From: Bradyrhizobium semiaridum
GTDB taxonomy: Bacteria; Pseudomonadota; Alphaproteobacteria; Rhizobiales; Xanthobacteraceae
Reading direction: 5' to 3'
Assembly (NCBI RefSeq): GCF_020329505.1
Contig: NZ_JAGKJJ010000001.1
Coordinates: 248,001-312,000 of the forward strand
DNA length: 64,000 nt
The notes beneath the pieces were generated by a model that was not told where the DNA came from, did not search any database, and was given only the letters and a program-made list of their open reading frames with translations. A program made the position numbers and the translations under genes. The first letter of the stretch is position 1, and each line of letters starts with the position of its first letter. This document shows, one piece after another, positions 49,345 to 57,973 of the stretch.

Positions 49345-50529
49345 TTACGGCCTTGTCACGATTGCCTTCTCCGCGCCCTGCAACCCATTCTGCCAAGTCG
49401 ACGGCGCGGTGCCGAAGCCGCGCTTGGCCCGCGTGCCGAGCCAGTAGCCGAACTGCGGCGGCACGTTGCGGAACGGCCCTTCGACGCCGAGCTTGAGCGC
49501 GGCATCCATCGGCCAGTTGGGGTTATTCAGGATTTCGCGGCCGACGGCGATCAAATCTGCTTGTTTATCACGCAGGATTTGTTCGGCCTGATCGCCGTGG
49601 ATGATCAGGCCGACCGCCATGGTCATGATATCGGCGTGGCTGCGGATATATTCCGCCAGCGGCACCTGGTAGCTGTACTTGATCTCCTTGCCGAGGATCG
49701 GCGCCGCCTCGGTGATGCCGCCCGAGGAGCAGTCGATCACGTCGACGCCCTTGGCCTTGAGGAGCCTCGCCAGCCGCGCGCTCTGCTCCGGTCCCCAGCC
49801 GGCATTGTCCTCGACCGACAGCCGCACGAACAGCGGTTTCTCAGCCGGCCAGTGCGCCCGCACCGCCTCCGTCACCTCGATCAGGAAACGCATCCGATTG
49901 GCTTCCGAGCCGCCATAGTCGTCGCTGCGCTGGTTGGAGCGCTCGGAGAGGAATTCGTGCACGAGATAGCCATGCGCGCCGTGCAGTTCCAGCACCTCGA
50001 ACCCGGCTGCATGCGCCCGCCGTGCCGCCTGCCCCCAGGCCGCGACCAGATCCTTCACCTCATGCGTCTCCAGCGCGCGCGGCACCGGCCAGCGCGCGCT
50101 ATGGGCAATCGCGCTCGGCGCCACCGGCGTCCAGGCGTCCCAGTCCGCGATCTCGGGCGTCCGCTCGAGCGGACGGTCGCCCTCCCACGGCCGGCTCGCC
50201 CGCGCCTTGCGGCCGGAATGGCCGAGCTGGATCCCCGCCACCGCGTTCTGCTGCTTGATGAAGCCCACGAGCCGGCTCAGCGGCGCGATGAACTTGTCGT
50301 CCCAGATGCCGAGATCGCCGACCGTGCCGCAGCCGCGCCGTTCCACCTTGGTGGATTCGACGATCACGAGCCCGGCGCCGCCGGCCGCGAACTTGCCGGC
50401 GTTCATCAGATGCCAGTCGGTCGGAAAGCCCTGCTCGGCCGAATACTGATGCATCGGCGGCACCACGATACGGTTCTTCAGCGTCACCCCGCGGATCGCC
50501 ATCGGCGAAAACAGCAGCGTATCGGTCAT
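49345..50529 (-). CDS. NADH:flavin oxidoreductase, old yellow enzyme family
   Basis: A 394-residue FMN TIM barrel of the YqjM/xenobiotic-reductase class, reducing activated C=C bonds or nitro compounds. Motifs are NRIVVPPMHQYS (about 19-30), GIQLGHSGRK, ELHGAHGYLVHEFLSE and RSDDYGGS. Position 27 is His where YqjM has its redox Cys in PMCMYS. The ATG at 50529 opens the conserved start MTDTLLFSPM; the frame continues upstream without a stop, but the extension has no homologous pattern. Confidence 0.9.
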   Translation of the reverse strand: MTDTLLFSPMAIRGVTLKNRIVVPPMHQYSAEQGFPTDWHLMNAGKFAAGGAGLVIVESTKVERRGCGTVGDLGIWDDKFIAPLSRLVGFIKQQNAVAGIQLGHSGRKARASRPWEGDRPLERTPEIADWDAWTPVAPSAIAHSARWPVPRALETHEVKDLVAAWGQAARRAHAAGFEVLELHGAHGYLVHEFLSERSNQRSDDYGGSEANRMRFLIEVTEAVRAHWPAEKPLFVRLSVEDNAGWGPEQSARLARLLKAKGVDVIDCSSGGITEAAPILGKEIKYSYQVPLAEYIRSHADIMTMAVGLIIHGDQAEQILRDKQADLIAVGREILNNPNWPMDAALKLGVEGPFRNVPPQFGYWLGTRAKRGFGTAPSTWQNGLQGAEKAIVTRP

Positions 50530-50666
50530 CGGCTTCCTCGCGATTGGCGTCGTTACCCGGCAGCGGCCGGGCCGATCGTCTGTTGGCGCGAGACGATATA
50601 CGCGCGGCGCGCGGGCCGATAGAGCCGCGGCCGCATCGTGGCCATCGGGATTCGAGTGGCGGCTTC

Positions 50667-51200
50667 CTAATTCGCGAGGTGTTCGATCCCGAGGATGTAG
50701 TTCGAGCCTCGGCCGACCTCGGCGCGGACATACGGCTTGAACAGCAGCCGCTTGTAGAGCGGCGTCGTTACCTTGACGGTTTGCCCGGCAATGTCGACGA
50801 CATAGGCGCGCGATTGATACCGTGGATTTTCCACGCGTCCCTCGAGCACAGTTCGGGTACCGAAGAAATCCAGGTACAGCATGCCGAAGAAGAAGGCCGC
50901 CATCACCAAGCCGCCGCATGCCATGAGGCTGGTCTTGGCATCGAATTGCTTGAACAGCCGCACCGACGCGACTGCCGCGGCCAGCACGCCGAACAGCGCT
51001 CCGACCAGGTAGGAATCCCAGATCGCAGCCATCGAGCTCTGGCCGTAGAGGGCCCACAGGCCGAAGTAGAAGAAGCCGACCACAAGGGCTGCCGTCAAGA
51101 AAGCGCGACGAAGAACGAAATCTCGCGTCCTGGTCAACAGGACCACAAACAGCACGACCGTCGGCCAGAAGGCTGCTGCGAGGAATTCCGCGAATGTCAT
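50667..51200 (-). CDS. Membrane protein of unknown function
   Basis: A 177-residue protein with four hydrophobic segments (about 5-25, 32-53, 63-82 and 92-112) in the first two thirds. A soluble C-terminal domain follows (ENPRYQSRAYVVDIAGQTVKV). I recognise no family. It is on the same strand as the OYE gene, 137 bases upstream of it. Confidence 0.75.
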   Translation of the reverse strand: MTFAEFLAAAFWPTVVLFVVLLTRTRDFVLRRAFLTAALVVGFFYFGLWALYGQSSMAAIWDSYLVGALFGVLAAAVASVRLFKQFDAKTSLMACGGLVMAAFFFGMLYLDFFGTRTVLEGRVENPRYQSRAYVVDIAGQTVKVTTPLYKRLLFKPYVRAEVGRGSNYILGIEHLAN

Positions 51201-51341
51201 GTCTGGAATGATGAAATAGCCAGCGAAAATGAACCCTTAAGGCCGGCACTAAAAGGCGCCAAGTCGCTGCTTGCAGGCGCGACTGGCGCACCCGCAGACT
51301 CGAATCCAGGCGCTGGCAGGGTAAATGCGTCGTTACGCCAG

Positions 51342-51429
51342 CGTAGCCCGCATGAGCGCAGCGACATTCCGGGCCGGCACATCCGCGGATCGTGTGGTCC
51401 CGCATGTCGCTGCGCTCATGCGGGCTACG
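51342..51429. repeat. Palindromic repeat, family C copy with 26-base perfect arms
   Basis: The left arm starts CGTAGCCCGCATGAGCGCAG at 51342 and the right arm ends CTGCGCTCATGCGGGCTACG at 51429. They are perfectly complementary over 26 bases. It ends 4 bases before the ferric-reductase-like stop. Confidence 0.92.
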
Positions 51430-51433
51430 GGGC

Positions 51434-52087
51434 TCATGCCGAGCTTGCGTCCATGTCGATGCGGTCGCGCAGCGTCCGTCGCTTCCGCCACATCCACAGA
51501 TCGGCCATGACCTTGATGGTCGCGGCGACGACCAGCGCGCACAGCGCCACTTTCGAGACCGTCTCCATCGTCCCCTCGACCAGGAGGCCATGCACCACGG
51601 TCCCGACGACGATGACGATCGCCAGCAGTCGGTGCGCGCGAAACCACGTGCGCGGTCGCAGTCCGAGCCGCCGGCGCAGCGCGGCCAGCAGCGCAACGGC
51701 GAGGATCGCCCACATCGCGATCACACCGAAGGGCGAGAACGGCGTCGGCGATGTGAAGAGCAGCGCGTCGATCATGTCGGGCGGACCGGTGATCCAGAGG
51801 CCGCCGACATGGATCACCACCGCTGCAACCAGCGCGGCCCCGGTCCACAGATGGACCCGCCGTCCGATCCGCGCCGGCAGTCCCGGCAGATATCCGCCGA
51901 TCAGCATCGGCTGAAACAGCATGATGCCAAGTCCGACGATCCCTGCGAATCCGGCGATGATGTAGACCGGATCGCGCCACGCCAAGAGCGGGCTCACCGC
52001 TGCGGCGGCAAGCGGCACGCAGACGGCCAGAGCGATGGCGCTCCAGATCAGGGCCACCCGGGCCAATCTCCAACCCCTCGCGTGCAA
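51434..52087 (-). CDS. Ferric-reductase-like transmembrane protein
   Basis: A 217-residue protein with about six hydrophobic helices and paired helix histidines (RRVHLW, VIHVGG, RAHRLL, VVHGLL) suited to ligating two b-type haems. This matches the ferric-reductase-like (YedZ/Nox) membrane domain. It lacks a flavin/NAD domain, so it must receive electrons from another protein. Its start is 5 bases after the stop of the intradiol-dioxygenase-like gene, so the two form an operon. Confidence 0.8.
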   Translation of the reverse strand: MHARGWRLARVALIWSAIALAVCVPLAAAAVSPLLAWRDPVYIIAGFAGIVGLGIMLFQPMLIGGYLPGLPARIGRRVHLWTGAALVAAVVIHVGGLWITGPPDMIDALLFTSPTPFSPFGVIAMWAILAVALLAALRRRLGLRPRTWFRAHRLLAIVIVVGTVVHGLLVEGTMETVSKVALCALVVAATIKVMADLWMWRKRRTLRDRIDMDASSA

Positions 52088-52092
52088 GTCGG

Positions 52093-52584
52093 TCAGGCCG
52101 GTTGCAGGACGAAGTGCGCCTCCAGGCTGGTATCCTTGGCGCTCGCCATCACGGGACGCAGGAACACGGTTTTGAACTCGCCGCTGTCATAGGCGAGATG
52201 ACCATGCGGCTGGCCGAACACGGGAACGATCTGCGGCATCTCGAGACGGAATACGCCGTTCTTGTCGGTCAGCGTGGCGCCATGACTCTGCGGGTCCGGC
52301 TCCCGCCCTTCGGTGGTGTGCGCCCAGATCTGGATACGCTGCCCAGCAAGCGGAGCCCCGTCGCCGGCACGGCGCACCGTGCCGCTCATCCAGAAGCCGC
52401 CCTTGCCGATCCGCTCCACGATCGGCGCGCCCTGGCGGTAGTTGTTCGATCCGCCCGGCATCGACGCCGTCGGTGCGAGGCCTTCTGCGCGGGCGGGCAG
52501 CAACAGCCCCGACGCCCCGGTCGTTGCCAGGACGGCGCCGCCGGCGGCGAGAAGATAGCGGCGATTAAGCATGACGGTGGTCAT
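52093..52584 (-). CDS. Exported intradiol dioxygenase-like protein
   Basis: A 163-residue protein. The N-terminus MTTVMLNRRYLLAAGGAVLA has an RR pair and hydrophobic stretch like a Tat/Sec signal, cleaved near residue 33. The mature part has the beta-sandwich pattern of intradiol ring-cleavage dioxygenases (MSGTVRRAGDGAPLAGQRIQ, TLTDKNGVFRLEMP). The canonical iron ligands (Tyr pair, HxH) are only partly visible (GQPHGHLAY). A GGGAGGA site precedes the ATG. It pairs with the haem membrane protein; function unknown. Confidence 0.7.
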   Translation of the reverse strand: MTTVMLNRRYLLAAGGAVLATTGASGLLLPARAEGLAPTASMPGGSNNYRQGAPIVERIGKGGFWMSGTVRRAGDGAPLAGQRIQIWAHTTEGREPDPQSHGATLTDKNGVFRLEMPQIVPVFGQPHGHLAYDSGEFKTVFLRPVMASAKDTSLEAHFVLQPA

Positions 52585-52833
52585 GGAAGTTCCTCCCGGC
52601 AACCGTGCAGTTGTCCCGGAGGGTACAGCAACACGCGCGAGACGCCCAGTTGAGGGCGCCGAAGAGCGCGACGGGCGGCAATAAAACTGTTGTGAACGGA
52701 TGCGCGCTTCTGACGGCGCATCGGCAGCGACGCCGATTGGGCGGCAAGCGATCACGCGGGCCGCCGCACGGGGAACCTGGAGGTGCGGACCGCCGTAGCC
52801 GGATCGAAATCCTGATCGCGCGGATCCGGATTT

Positions 52834-52860
52834 GATGGGTTTCGCTTCGCTCTACCCATC
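52834..52860. repeat. Short palindromic element (GATGGGT...ACCCATC)
   Basis: GATGGGT and ACCCATC are perfect 7-base arms around TTCGCTTCGCTCT. The element contains the TAG stop and last codons of the methyltransferase gene. Confidence 0.65.
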
Positions 52861-53619
52861 CTGCGAACGGCCCGCACAAACACAAATCTGTCGGCAGCTT
52901 TCCGTCGTCAGCGGCCGCCGGTCGAAGTCGCCAAAGCGCTCGACGAGACGCATTCCGCCGGCGGCGATCAGGAGCGGCATCTCCTGCGGGAAGATGCTGC
53001 GCATCTGCCAGGAGTTCTTCAGGAAATCCTTGCGCTCGTCGGTCGACCAGTACCAATCCACGTGGCTGATCTGGGCGAGCGGATCGTAGCGGGCAAGCGC
53101 CTCCTCGACCGTGACCTTGCCGAGCGTGTCATGGACGGCTGTGCCGACCAGTTGGCGCTGACCCGGGACGCGGCCGAGCAAGGCGAGGCTCGGCAGGAAT
53201 ACGTCGAACACCAGCCTGCCCTCCACGGCCAGGTGCCGCGCGACGGATCGAAAGAAGCGTTCGAAATCATCAAGGCTGTGGAGGTGCAGGATGGAGTTGA
53301 CGGCGACGATGATGGTATCGAACGTTCGCCCGTTCAAATCGAAATCGCGCATGTCGAGCTGAACCAGATCGAGCTCGACCGCGGCGGCCTCGGCAAAGCG
53401 CCGCGCATGCTGCAACATTGCGCCGGACAGATCGCCGCCGGTCACCTGCAAGCCGGCCTGCGCCAGCGGAATGCTGAGACGGCCGCTACCGCAGGCGAGA
53501 TCGAGCGCCCGGCCGCCCCTTTCGCGCGCCGTCTCAACGTAGAAGCGTTCGAGCACCGGATCACGCGGCGCCATCAGGTCATACAGGTCCGGGCGGTCGT
53601 AGAGGCTGTTCGGTCCCAT
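52852..53619 (-). CDS. Class I SAM-dependent methyltransferase
   Basis: A 255-residue methyltransferase with SAM motif I ALDLACGSGRLS (about 38-49), the acidic GGDLS strand, and motif IV region DTIIVAVNSILHLHS. It resembles small-molecule methyltransferases of the UbiE/Methyltransf_25 type. The substrate is unknown. Its last residues and stop fall within a small palindromic element. Confidence 0.85.
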   Translation of the reverse strand: MGPNSLYDRPDLYDLMAPRDPVLERFYVETARERGGRALDLACGSGRLSIPLAQAGLQVTGGDLSGAMLQHARRFAEAAAVELDLVQLDMRDFDLNGRTFDTIIVAVNSILHLHSLDDFERFFRSVARHLAVEGRLVFDVFLPSLALLGRVPGQRQLVGTAVHDTLGKVTVEEALARYDPLAQISHVDWYWSTDERKDFLKNSWQMRSIFPQEMPLLIAAGGMRLVERFGDFDRRPLTTESCRQICVCAGRSQDG

Positions 53620-53684
53620 CCGAGCGATGCTATCGGACGGACTCTGCTCGGACCAGTCTTGGCTCTGCCGATTCCAATCCCCTC

Positions 53685-53788
53685 GTCATTCCGGGGCGCG
53701 CCACTTGGCGCGAGCCCGGAATCCATTGAACCGCCGAACATGCGGCCTGATGGATTCCGGGCTCTCGCTCCGCGATACCCGGAATGAC
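53685..53788. repeat. Palindromic repeat, family E (GTCATTCCGG arms)
   Basis: The outer arms GTCATTCCGG (53685-53694) and CCGGAATGAC (53779-53788) pair. Inner segments CCCGGAATCCAT and ATGGATTCCGGG also pair. It fills much of the 361-base gap 53620-53980 between the methyltransferase and the HAD gene. The only other thing seen in that gap is the family A arm just downstream. Confidence 0.88.
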
Positions 53789-53826
53789 CGGGAATGGAGG
53801 CCCCGATCCCGCTCGCAATCAGATTC

Positions 53827-53860
53827 GGTGGTTATGGGTCCTGGCTTTCGACAGGACGAC
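53827..53860. repeat. Single arm of palindromic repeat family A
   Basis: GGTGGTTATGGGTCCTGGCT and onward to CAGGACGAC matches the right arms at about 11653-11686 and 39412-39445. No left arm is present. It contains its own small hairpin GTCCTG...CAGGAC. Confidence 0.75.
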
Positions 53861-53980
53861 GCTGTGACTGGTCGCACGTGTGCCATCCATCCGTTTTGCT
53901 CGGGCGCCAAAAGATCGTCAGCATCCCGTCCCATCGCAACCATTGCCGCCTGCCCGCAATTTTCGTACACCGGTCCCGCA

Positions 53981-54622
53981 ATGACCTCCTCGCTGTCCGC
54001 CAATTCCGTCGACGTGCTGCTGTTCGATATCGGCCGCGTGGTGCTCGACATCAGCTTCGACAAGGTGATGGCGAATTGGGCTACGCATGCCGGCTGCGCG
54101 CCGGCGGACCTCGCCCGGCGCTTCATCGTCGACGACAGTTTCAAGCATCACGAGATCGGCCGGATCGACGATGCGGCGTTCTTCGCCAACCTGCGCGGCA
54201 CGCTCGGCGTCGGCCTCACCGACGCCCAGTTCCTCGAAGGCTGGAACGCGATCTTCACCGGCGAGATGCCGGGGATCGCGGCCATGCTTGCGGCCGCCGG
54301 CCAGCGGCTGCCGCTCTACGCCTTCTCCAACACCAATCCGGCTCACATCGCATATTTCTCCAGGGAATATGCCGAGGTGCTGAGCCACTTCCGCACCGTC
54401 TTCCTGTCCTCGACCATCGGATTCCGCAAACCCGACGCAGAGGCCTTCGATCATGTGGTAAGAGAGATCGGTGTGCCGGCGTCGCGGATCCTGTTCTTCG
54501 ACGACTCGGCCGCCAACATCGAAGGTGCGCGGGCGCGCGGCCTTCATGCCGTCCACGTGACATCGATGGATGACGTGGCAAAGGCGCTGACCGCGCTTGG
54601 AATTTCAGCTTCTGGAATTTGA
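53981..54622 (+). CDS. HAD-superfamily hydrolase
   Basis: A 213-residue phosphatase-like protein. The nucleophile Asp is in LLFDIGRVVLD (about 12-22). Motif II is in YAFSNTNP, motif III Lys in GFRKPDAEAF and motif IV acids in FFDDSAANIEGA. The layout is that of YihX-type sugar-phosphatases. The ATG at 53981 is chosen because the in-frame extension upstream crosses repeats. It ends 25 bases before moeA and may be co-transcribed with it. Confidence 0.87.
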   Translation: MTSSLSANSVDVLLFDIGRVVLDISFDKVMANWATHAGCAPADLARRFIVDDSFKHHEIGRIDDAAFFANLRGTLGVGLTDAQFLEGWNAIFTGEMPGIAAMLAAAGQRLPLYAFSNTNPAHIAYFSREYAEVLSHFRTVFLSSTIGFRKPDAEAFDHVVREIGVPASRILFFDDSAANIEGARARGLHAVHVTSMDDVAKALTALGISASGI

Positions 54623-54647
54623 GCTCTTTGATCGAGGAGGTCTCAGC

Positions 54648-55859
54648 GTGGCCCTGATGCCGGTTGCCGATGCCCTGTCAGCCGTTCTCGCCGGTGCAGA
54701 GCCGCTGCCTGAGGAGATGGTCGCGCTCGATGCCGCCTACCACCGCACGCTGGCGCGCGATCTCGCGGCGCGCCGCACCCAGCCCCCCGAGGCGATGTCG
54801 GCAATGGACGGCTACGCCGTCCGCGCGATCGATGCGTCGGACCTATCGGCGCGGCTGAAGGTGATCGGCGAAGTCGCCGCCGGCCGACCGTTCGAGCGGA
54901 CCGTCGGTCCGGGTGAAGCGGTGCGCATCTTCACCGGCGGCGTGATCCCTGCCGGCGCCGATGCGGTCATCATTCAGGAAGACACCAGGGTCGACGGCAG
55001 CCACATCACCATCACCGAGGCGGCGGCGCCCGGGCGGCATATCCGGCCCGCCGGCGTCGACTTCCGCGAAGGCGACGTGCTCTTGACCGGCGGCAGCCGC
55101 CTCTCCGACCGCGCGCTCTCGCTCGCCGCCGCGATGAACTATCCGGAACTCGCCGTGCACCGCCGTCCCAGGGTCGCAGTGCTCGCCACCGGCGACGAGC
55201 TGGTGATGCCGGGCACCGAACCCGGCCCCGGCCGGATCGTCTACTCCAACGGCTATGCGCTGCGGGCGCTGGCGCGCGCCGAGGGCGCCGACACCATCGA
55301 TCTCGGAATCGCCGCCGACACGGTGGCGTCGACCACGTCGGGCATTCGCCGCGCGAGGGAGGCCGGCGCCGACATCCTGATCACCACCGGCGGCGCCTCG
55401 GTCGGCGACCACGACCTCGTCAAGCAGTCGCTGGAGGCCGAGGGCGTCGACATGGCGTTCTGGCGGATCGCGATGCGGCCCGGCAAGCCGATGATGCACG
55501 GCCGTCTCGGCGCGATGCGGGTGATCGGCCTGCCCGGCAATCCAGTGTCGTCCTATGTCTGCGCGTACCTGTTCCTGGTGCCGCTGATTCGGGCCCTGAG
55601 CGGCCGCAAGGCGATTCATCACGTCCGCGAGCGCGCGCTGCTCGGCCGCGATCTCGCCGCCAACGACCAGCGCGAGGACTATCTGCGCGCGCATCTCGCG
55701 GAGCGCGAGGACGGCGCACTGATCGCGACGCCCGTAACGAAACAGGACAGCTCGCTGCTCGCGAATCTCGCTGCGGCACGGGCACTTCTCATCCGTCCGC
55801 CATTCGCGCCCGCCGCCCTCAAGGGTGACAGTTGCGAGATTCTGATCGTGCCGGAATAA
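54648..55859 (+). CDS. moeA: Molybdopterin molybdenumtransferase
   Basis: A 403-residue enzyme inserting molybdenum into adenylylated molybdopterin. Motifs are MSAMDGYAVR, ATGDEL, TTGGASVGDHD, PGKPMMHG and GLPGNPVSSYV. The GTG at 54648 is chosen because AGGAGG lies 7 bases upstream; an ATG at 54657 is the alternative. It is expected next to moaC and lexA in rhizobia, but here moaC is about 9.8 kb away. Confidence 0.95.
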   Translation: MALMPVADALSAVLAGAEPLPEEMVALDAAYHRTLARDLAARRTQPPEAMSAMDGYAVRAIDASDLSARLKVIGEVAAGRPFERTVGPGEAVRIFTGGVIPAGADAVIIQEDTRVDGSHITITEAAAPGRHIRPAGVDFREGDVLLTGGSRLSDRALSLAAAMNYPELAVHRRPRVAVLATGDELVMPGTEPGPGRIVYSNGYALRALARAEGADTIDLGIAADTVASTTSGIRRAREAGADILITTGGASVGDHDLVKQSLEAEGVDMAFWRIAMRPGKPMMHGRLGAMRVIGLPGNPVSSYVCAYLFLVPLIRALSGRKAIHHVRERALLGRDLAANDQREDYLRAHLAEREDGALIATPVTKQDSSLLANLAAARALLIRPPFAPAALKGDSCEILIVPE

Positions 55860-55922
55860 GGCGTCGCCGGCACCGTGATTGAAGCATTGCCCTTCGCGTT
55901 CACCTGAAATTAAGTGGTTGCG

Positions 55923-55937
55923 GAACACATATCGAAC
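55923..55937. promoter_or_regulatory. LexA (SOS) box upstream of lexA
   Basis: GAAC-ACATATC-GAAC is the direct-repeat GTTC-N7-GTTC operator (read on the other strand) established for alphaproteobacterial LexA. It sits in the AT-richer 226-base gap about 150 bases upstream of the lexA ATG, which fits autoregulation. Confidence 0.82.
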
Positions 55938-56085
55938 ATATAGTGTCCGTTCATGATTTGTTTCGAGTACTGGTGTCCATAATCGGGAGACCACCCGAGA
56001 TCATCGCGAGCACAGCGCTCCTGAGGATCGGGTCTGCCGAGGTCTCGGAATCGAACGACGCTATCAAACCGGGGGAATACTCGAG

Positions 56086-56790
56086 ATGCTCACGCGCAAA
56101 CAGTACGAACTTCTGCGTTTCATCAATGAACGTCTGAAAGAGGCCGGCGTGCCCCCCTCTTTCGACGAGATGAAGGATGCGCTCGACCTGCGCTCGAAAT
56201 CCGGTATCCATCGGCTCATCACCGCGCTGGAAGAGCGTGGCTTCATCCGCCGCCTGCCCAACCGCGCCCGCGCGATCGAGGTGATCAAGCTGCCCGAACT
56301 GTCCGCCGGCGGCGGCAACGGCCGCCGCGGCTTCACGCCGAGCGTCATCGAAGGCACGCTCGGCCGACGCGCCGCGACACCGCCGGTCGCCGAGGACGAC
56401 GGCAATCGTCCGGTCGCCGTCCCCGTGATGGGCCGCATCGCGGCCGGTACCCCGATCGAGGCGCTGCAGACCCGCAGCCACACCATCAGCGTGCCGCCGG
56501 ACATGCTCGGCTCCGGCGAGCATTACGCGCTGGAAGTGCGCGGCGACTCCATGGTCGAGGCCGGCATCCTCGATGGCGACATGGCCCTGATCCAGCGCAA
56601 CGACACCGCCAATACCGGCGACATCGTGGTGGCGCTGATCGACGAGGAGGAAGCTACCCTGAAGCGCTTCCGCCGCCGCGGTGCATCGATCGCACTCGAG
56701 CCGGCCAACGCTGCCTATGAAGTGCGCATCCTGCCGCCGAACCGCGTGCGCATCCAAGGCAAGCTGATCGGGCTCTATCGCAAATACTGA
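56086..56790 (+). CDS. lexA: SOS repressor LexA
   Basis: A 234-residue repressor-protease. The winged helix-turn-helix is at 1-68 ([23 protein letters not shown]). The self-cleavage site is Ala120-Gly121 in GRIAAGTP, with the catalytic dyad Ser155 (GDSMVEAG) and Lys193 (EATLKRF). All are intact, so RecA-stimulated autocleavage is expected. A GGGGGA site precedes the ATG. It is controlled by the box at 55923-55937. Confidence 0.96.
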   Translation: MLTRKQYELLRFINERLKEAGVPPSFDEMKDALDLRSKSGIHRLITALEERGFIRRLPNRARAIEVIKLPELSAGGGNGRRGFTPSVIEGTLGRRAATPPVAEDDGNRPVAVPVMGRIAAGTPIEALQTRSHTISVPPDMLGSGEHYALEVRGDSMVEAGILDGDMALIQRNDTANTGDIVVALIDEEEATLKRFRRRGASIALEPANAAYEVRILPPNRVRIQGKLIGLYRKY

Positions 56791-57036
56791 GCGCGGGAAG
56801 GAACAGAGCTGCACATCGGACCGTTGCTTTGACGGATAGCGACGCGTGACTTCACCCGGATGCGCCCCAATACCACCAACGCGCTGCGCCATAGCGTGTT
56901 TGTGATTGAGGCCTTTCACGGCCAGTCGTACAATCGCCAAGAAACGAGGAAACACTCGTTCGCTATCGTCCACTCTGGTAGAGGCCTGCGCCTCAAGGAG
57001 AGGCATGGGTCGCTACCTCGACAGAGGAGCCATCCG

Positions 57037-57468
57037 ATGTGTGACTATAGCCTGCATGCGGTGCAATCGCGTCCCGCCGTGGTCGGAGAGACGCTGATCA
57101 GCACGACTTTCCGCGGCACGTCGACCCGCGGTTTTGCTTCGGAGAACGATCCCAACGTCGCGGTCTGCATGCTGCCGGGCACCGAGCTCGCCTTCGCCGA
57201 GAACGTCCGCTACGACAGCCGCTGGATCTGGACCAAGACGATCGGCTTCCGCGTCGGCGTGTTCAACGAAGTCGAGCCCGACGTGCCCGACCGTCATCAC
57301 GACGCAATCGAATTCCCCGACGGCACCCATGTGCTGGTGACCCAGCTCGTCGAAGGCCAGCGCTGCACCGTGCTGCAACTGCCGGCGCTGCATCCGCCCG
57401 TCGAACAGCAGAAGCCCAAGGCCGTGGAGCGGCGGCCCTCCGCGTTCGCATCACTGTTTTTGGGTTGA
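57037..57468 (+). CDS. Conserved hypothetical protein (143 residues)
   Basis: Not recognised. The ATG at 57037 follows an AGAGGAG site; the in-frame extension upstream to 56860 lacks coding character. The protein starts MCDYSLHAVQSRPAVVGE, is soluble with no signal peptide, and contains DDAIEFPDG-like acidic turns (RHHDAIEFPDGTHVLV) and a basic C-terminal tail. Codon use is like its neighbours, so it is probably a real rhizobial gene. It follows lexA by 246 bases. Confidence 0.7.
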   Translation: MCDYSLHAVQSRPAVVGETLISTTFRGTSTRGFASENDPNVAVCMLPGTELAFAENVRYDSRWIWTKTIGFRVGVFNEVEPDVPDRHHDAIEFPDGTHVLVTQLVEGQRCTVLQLPALHPPVEQQKPKAVERRPSAFASLFLG

Positions 57469-57648
57469 GCGCATCATCGCCGCGGGATGAGTTGTCATTG
57501 CGCGGCAGGTGACCAAAGCGATTTCAAGCGACCCCGGACCGTGAGGGTTCCGGGGCGCAGCTTGGGGAATTGCGTCCGGCCCGCCTTGTTGCACGGAGCG
57601 CCGCGTTGGCGCATCATCGGCGCGCGTGCACTCTCGGAAAGCTGCGCA

Positions 57649-57876
57649 GTGGTCGACAAGGTCACATGGCAAAAGGCTGGACGCGTCACGAAACCGGGCC
57701 GCTATCTGTTCCGGTTCGGCTGGCTGACGGTGACGGCGGAAGACCTCAAGGTCTGGCAGCAGTTTCCCGAAGCCGTCTTCACCCTCGTCAAGAAGCCCGA
57801 CGCCGACCCCGACACGGACGAGTATCATCTCGGCCTGTTCGAGCTGCCGGCCGGCCCTTCGCCCGAAAAACACTAA
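57649..57876 (+). CDS. Small hypothetical protein (75 residues)
   Basis: Not recognised. A GTG at 57649 gives VVDKVTWQKAGRVTKPGRY at the start of a compact 75-residue protein with a TVTAEDLKVWQQFPEAVFTLV core and an acidic stretch (DADPDTDEYH). The frame is open further upstream to 57487, but that part looks like repeat-derived sequence. The TAA stop lies in a hairpin. The start is uncertain. Confidence 0.6.
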   Translation: MVDKVTWQKAGRVTKPGRYLFRFGWLTVTAEDLKVWQQFPEAVFTLVKKPDADPDTDEYHLGLFELPAGPSPEKH

Positions 57877-57914
57877 AGCGCGATGAGATTTGGTTGAATC
57901 GTCATCGCGCTTTA
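57874..57914. repeat. Hairpin repeat (TAAAGCGCGATGA arms)
   Basis: TAAAGCGCGATGA (57874-57886) and TCATCGCGCTTTA (57902-57914) are perfect 13-base arms around a 15-base loop. The first TAA is the stop codon of the small gene. It may also work as a bidirectional terminator between convergent genes. Confidence 0.85.
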
Positions 57915-57927
57915 GCTCTTTGTTTGA

Positions 57928-57972
57928 GCATGATCTTTTCGGAAAACCGCTTCGCGCCTTTCCGGATCATGC
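57928..57972. repeat. Palindromic repeat (GCATGATC arms) before comEC stop
   Basis: GCATGATC at 57928 pairs with GATCATGC ending at 57972, with inner TTTTCGGAAAA and TTTCCG complementarity. It follows the previous hairpin closely and ends one base before the comEC stop codon. Confidence 0.8.
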
Positions 57973-57973
57973 G

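Noticed and set aside
50530..51696. In-frame N-terminal extension of the old yellow enzyme to 783 residues
   Set aside because: The extension is low-complexity, crosses a palindromic repeat and an unrelated membrane gene; the enzyme starts normally at 50529.
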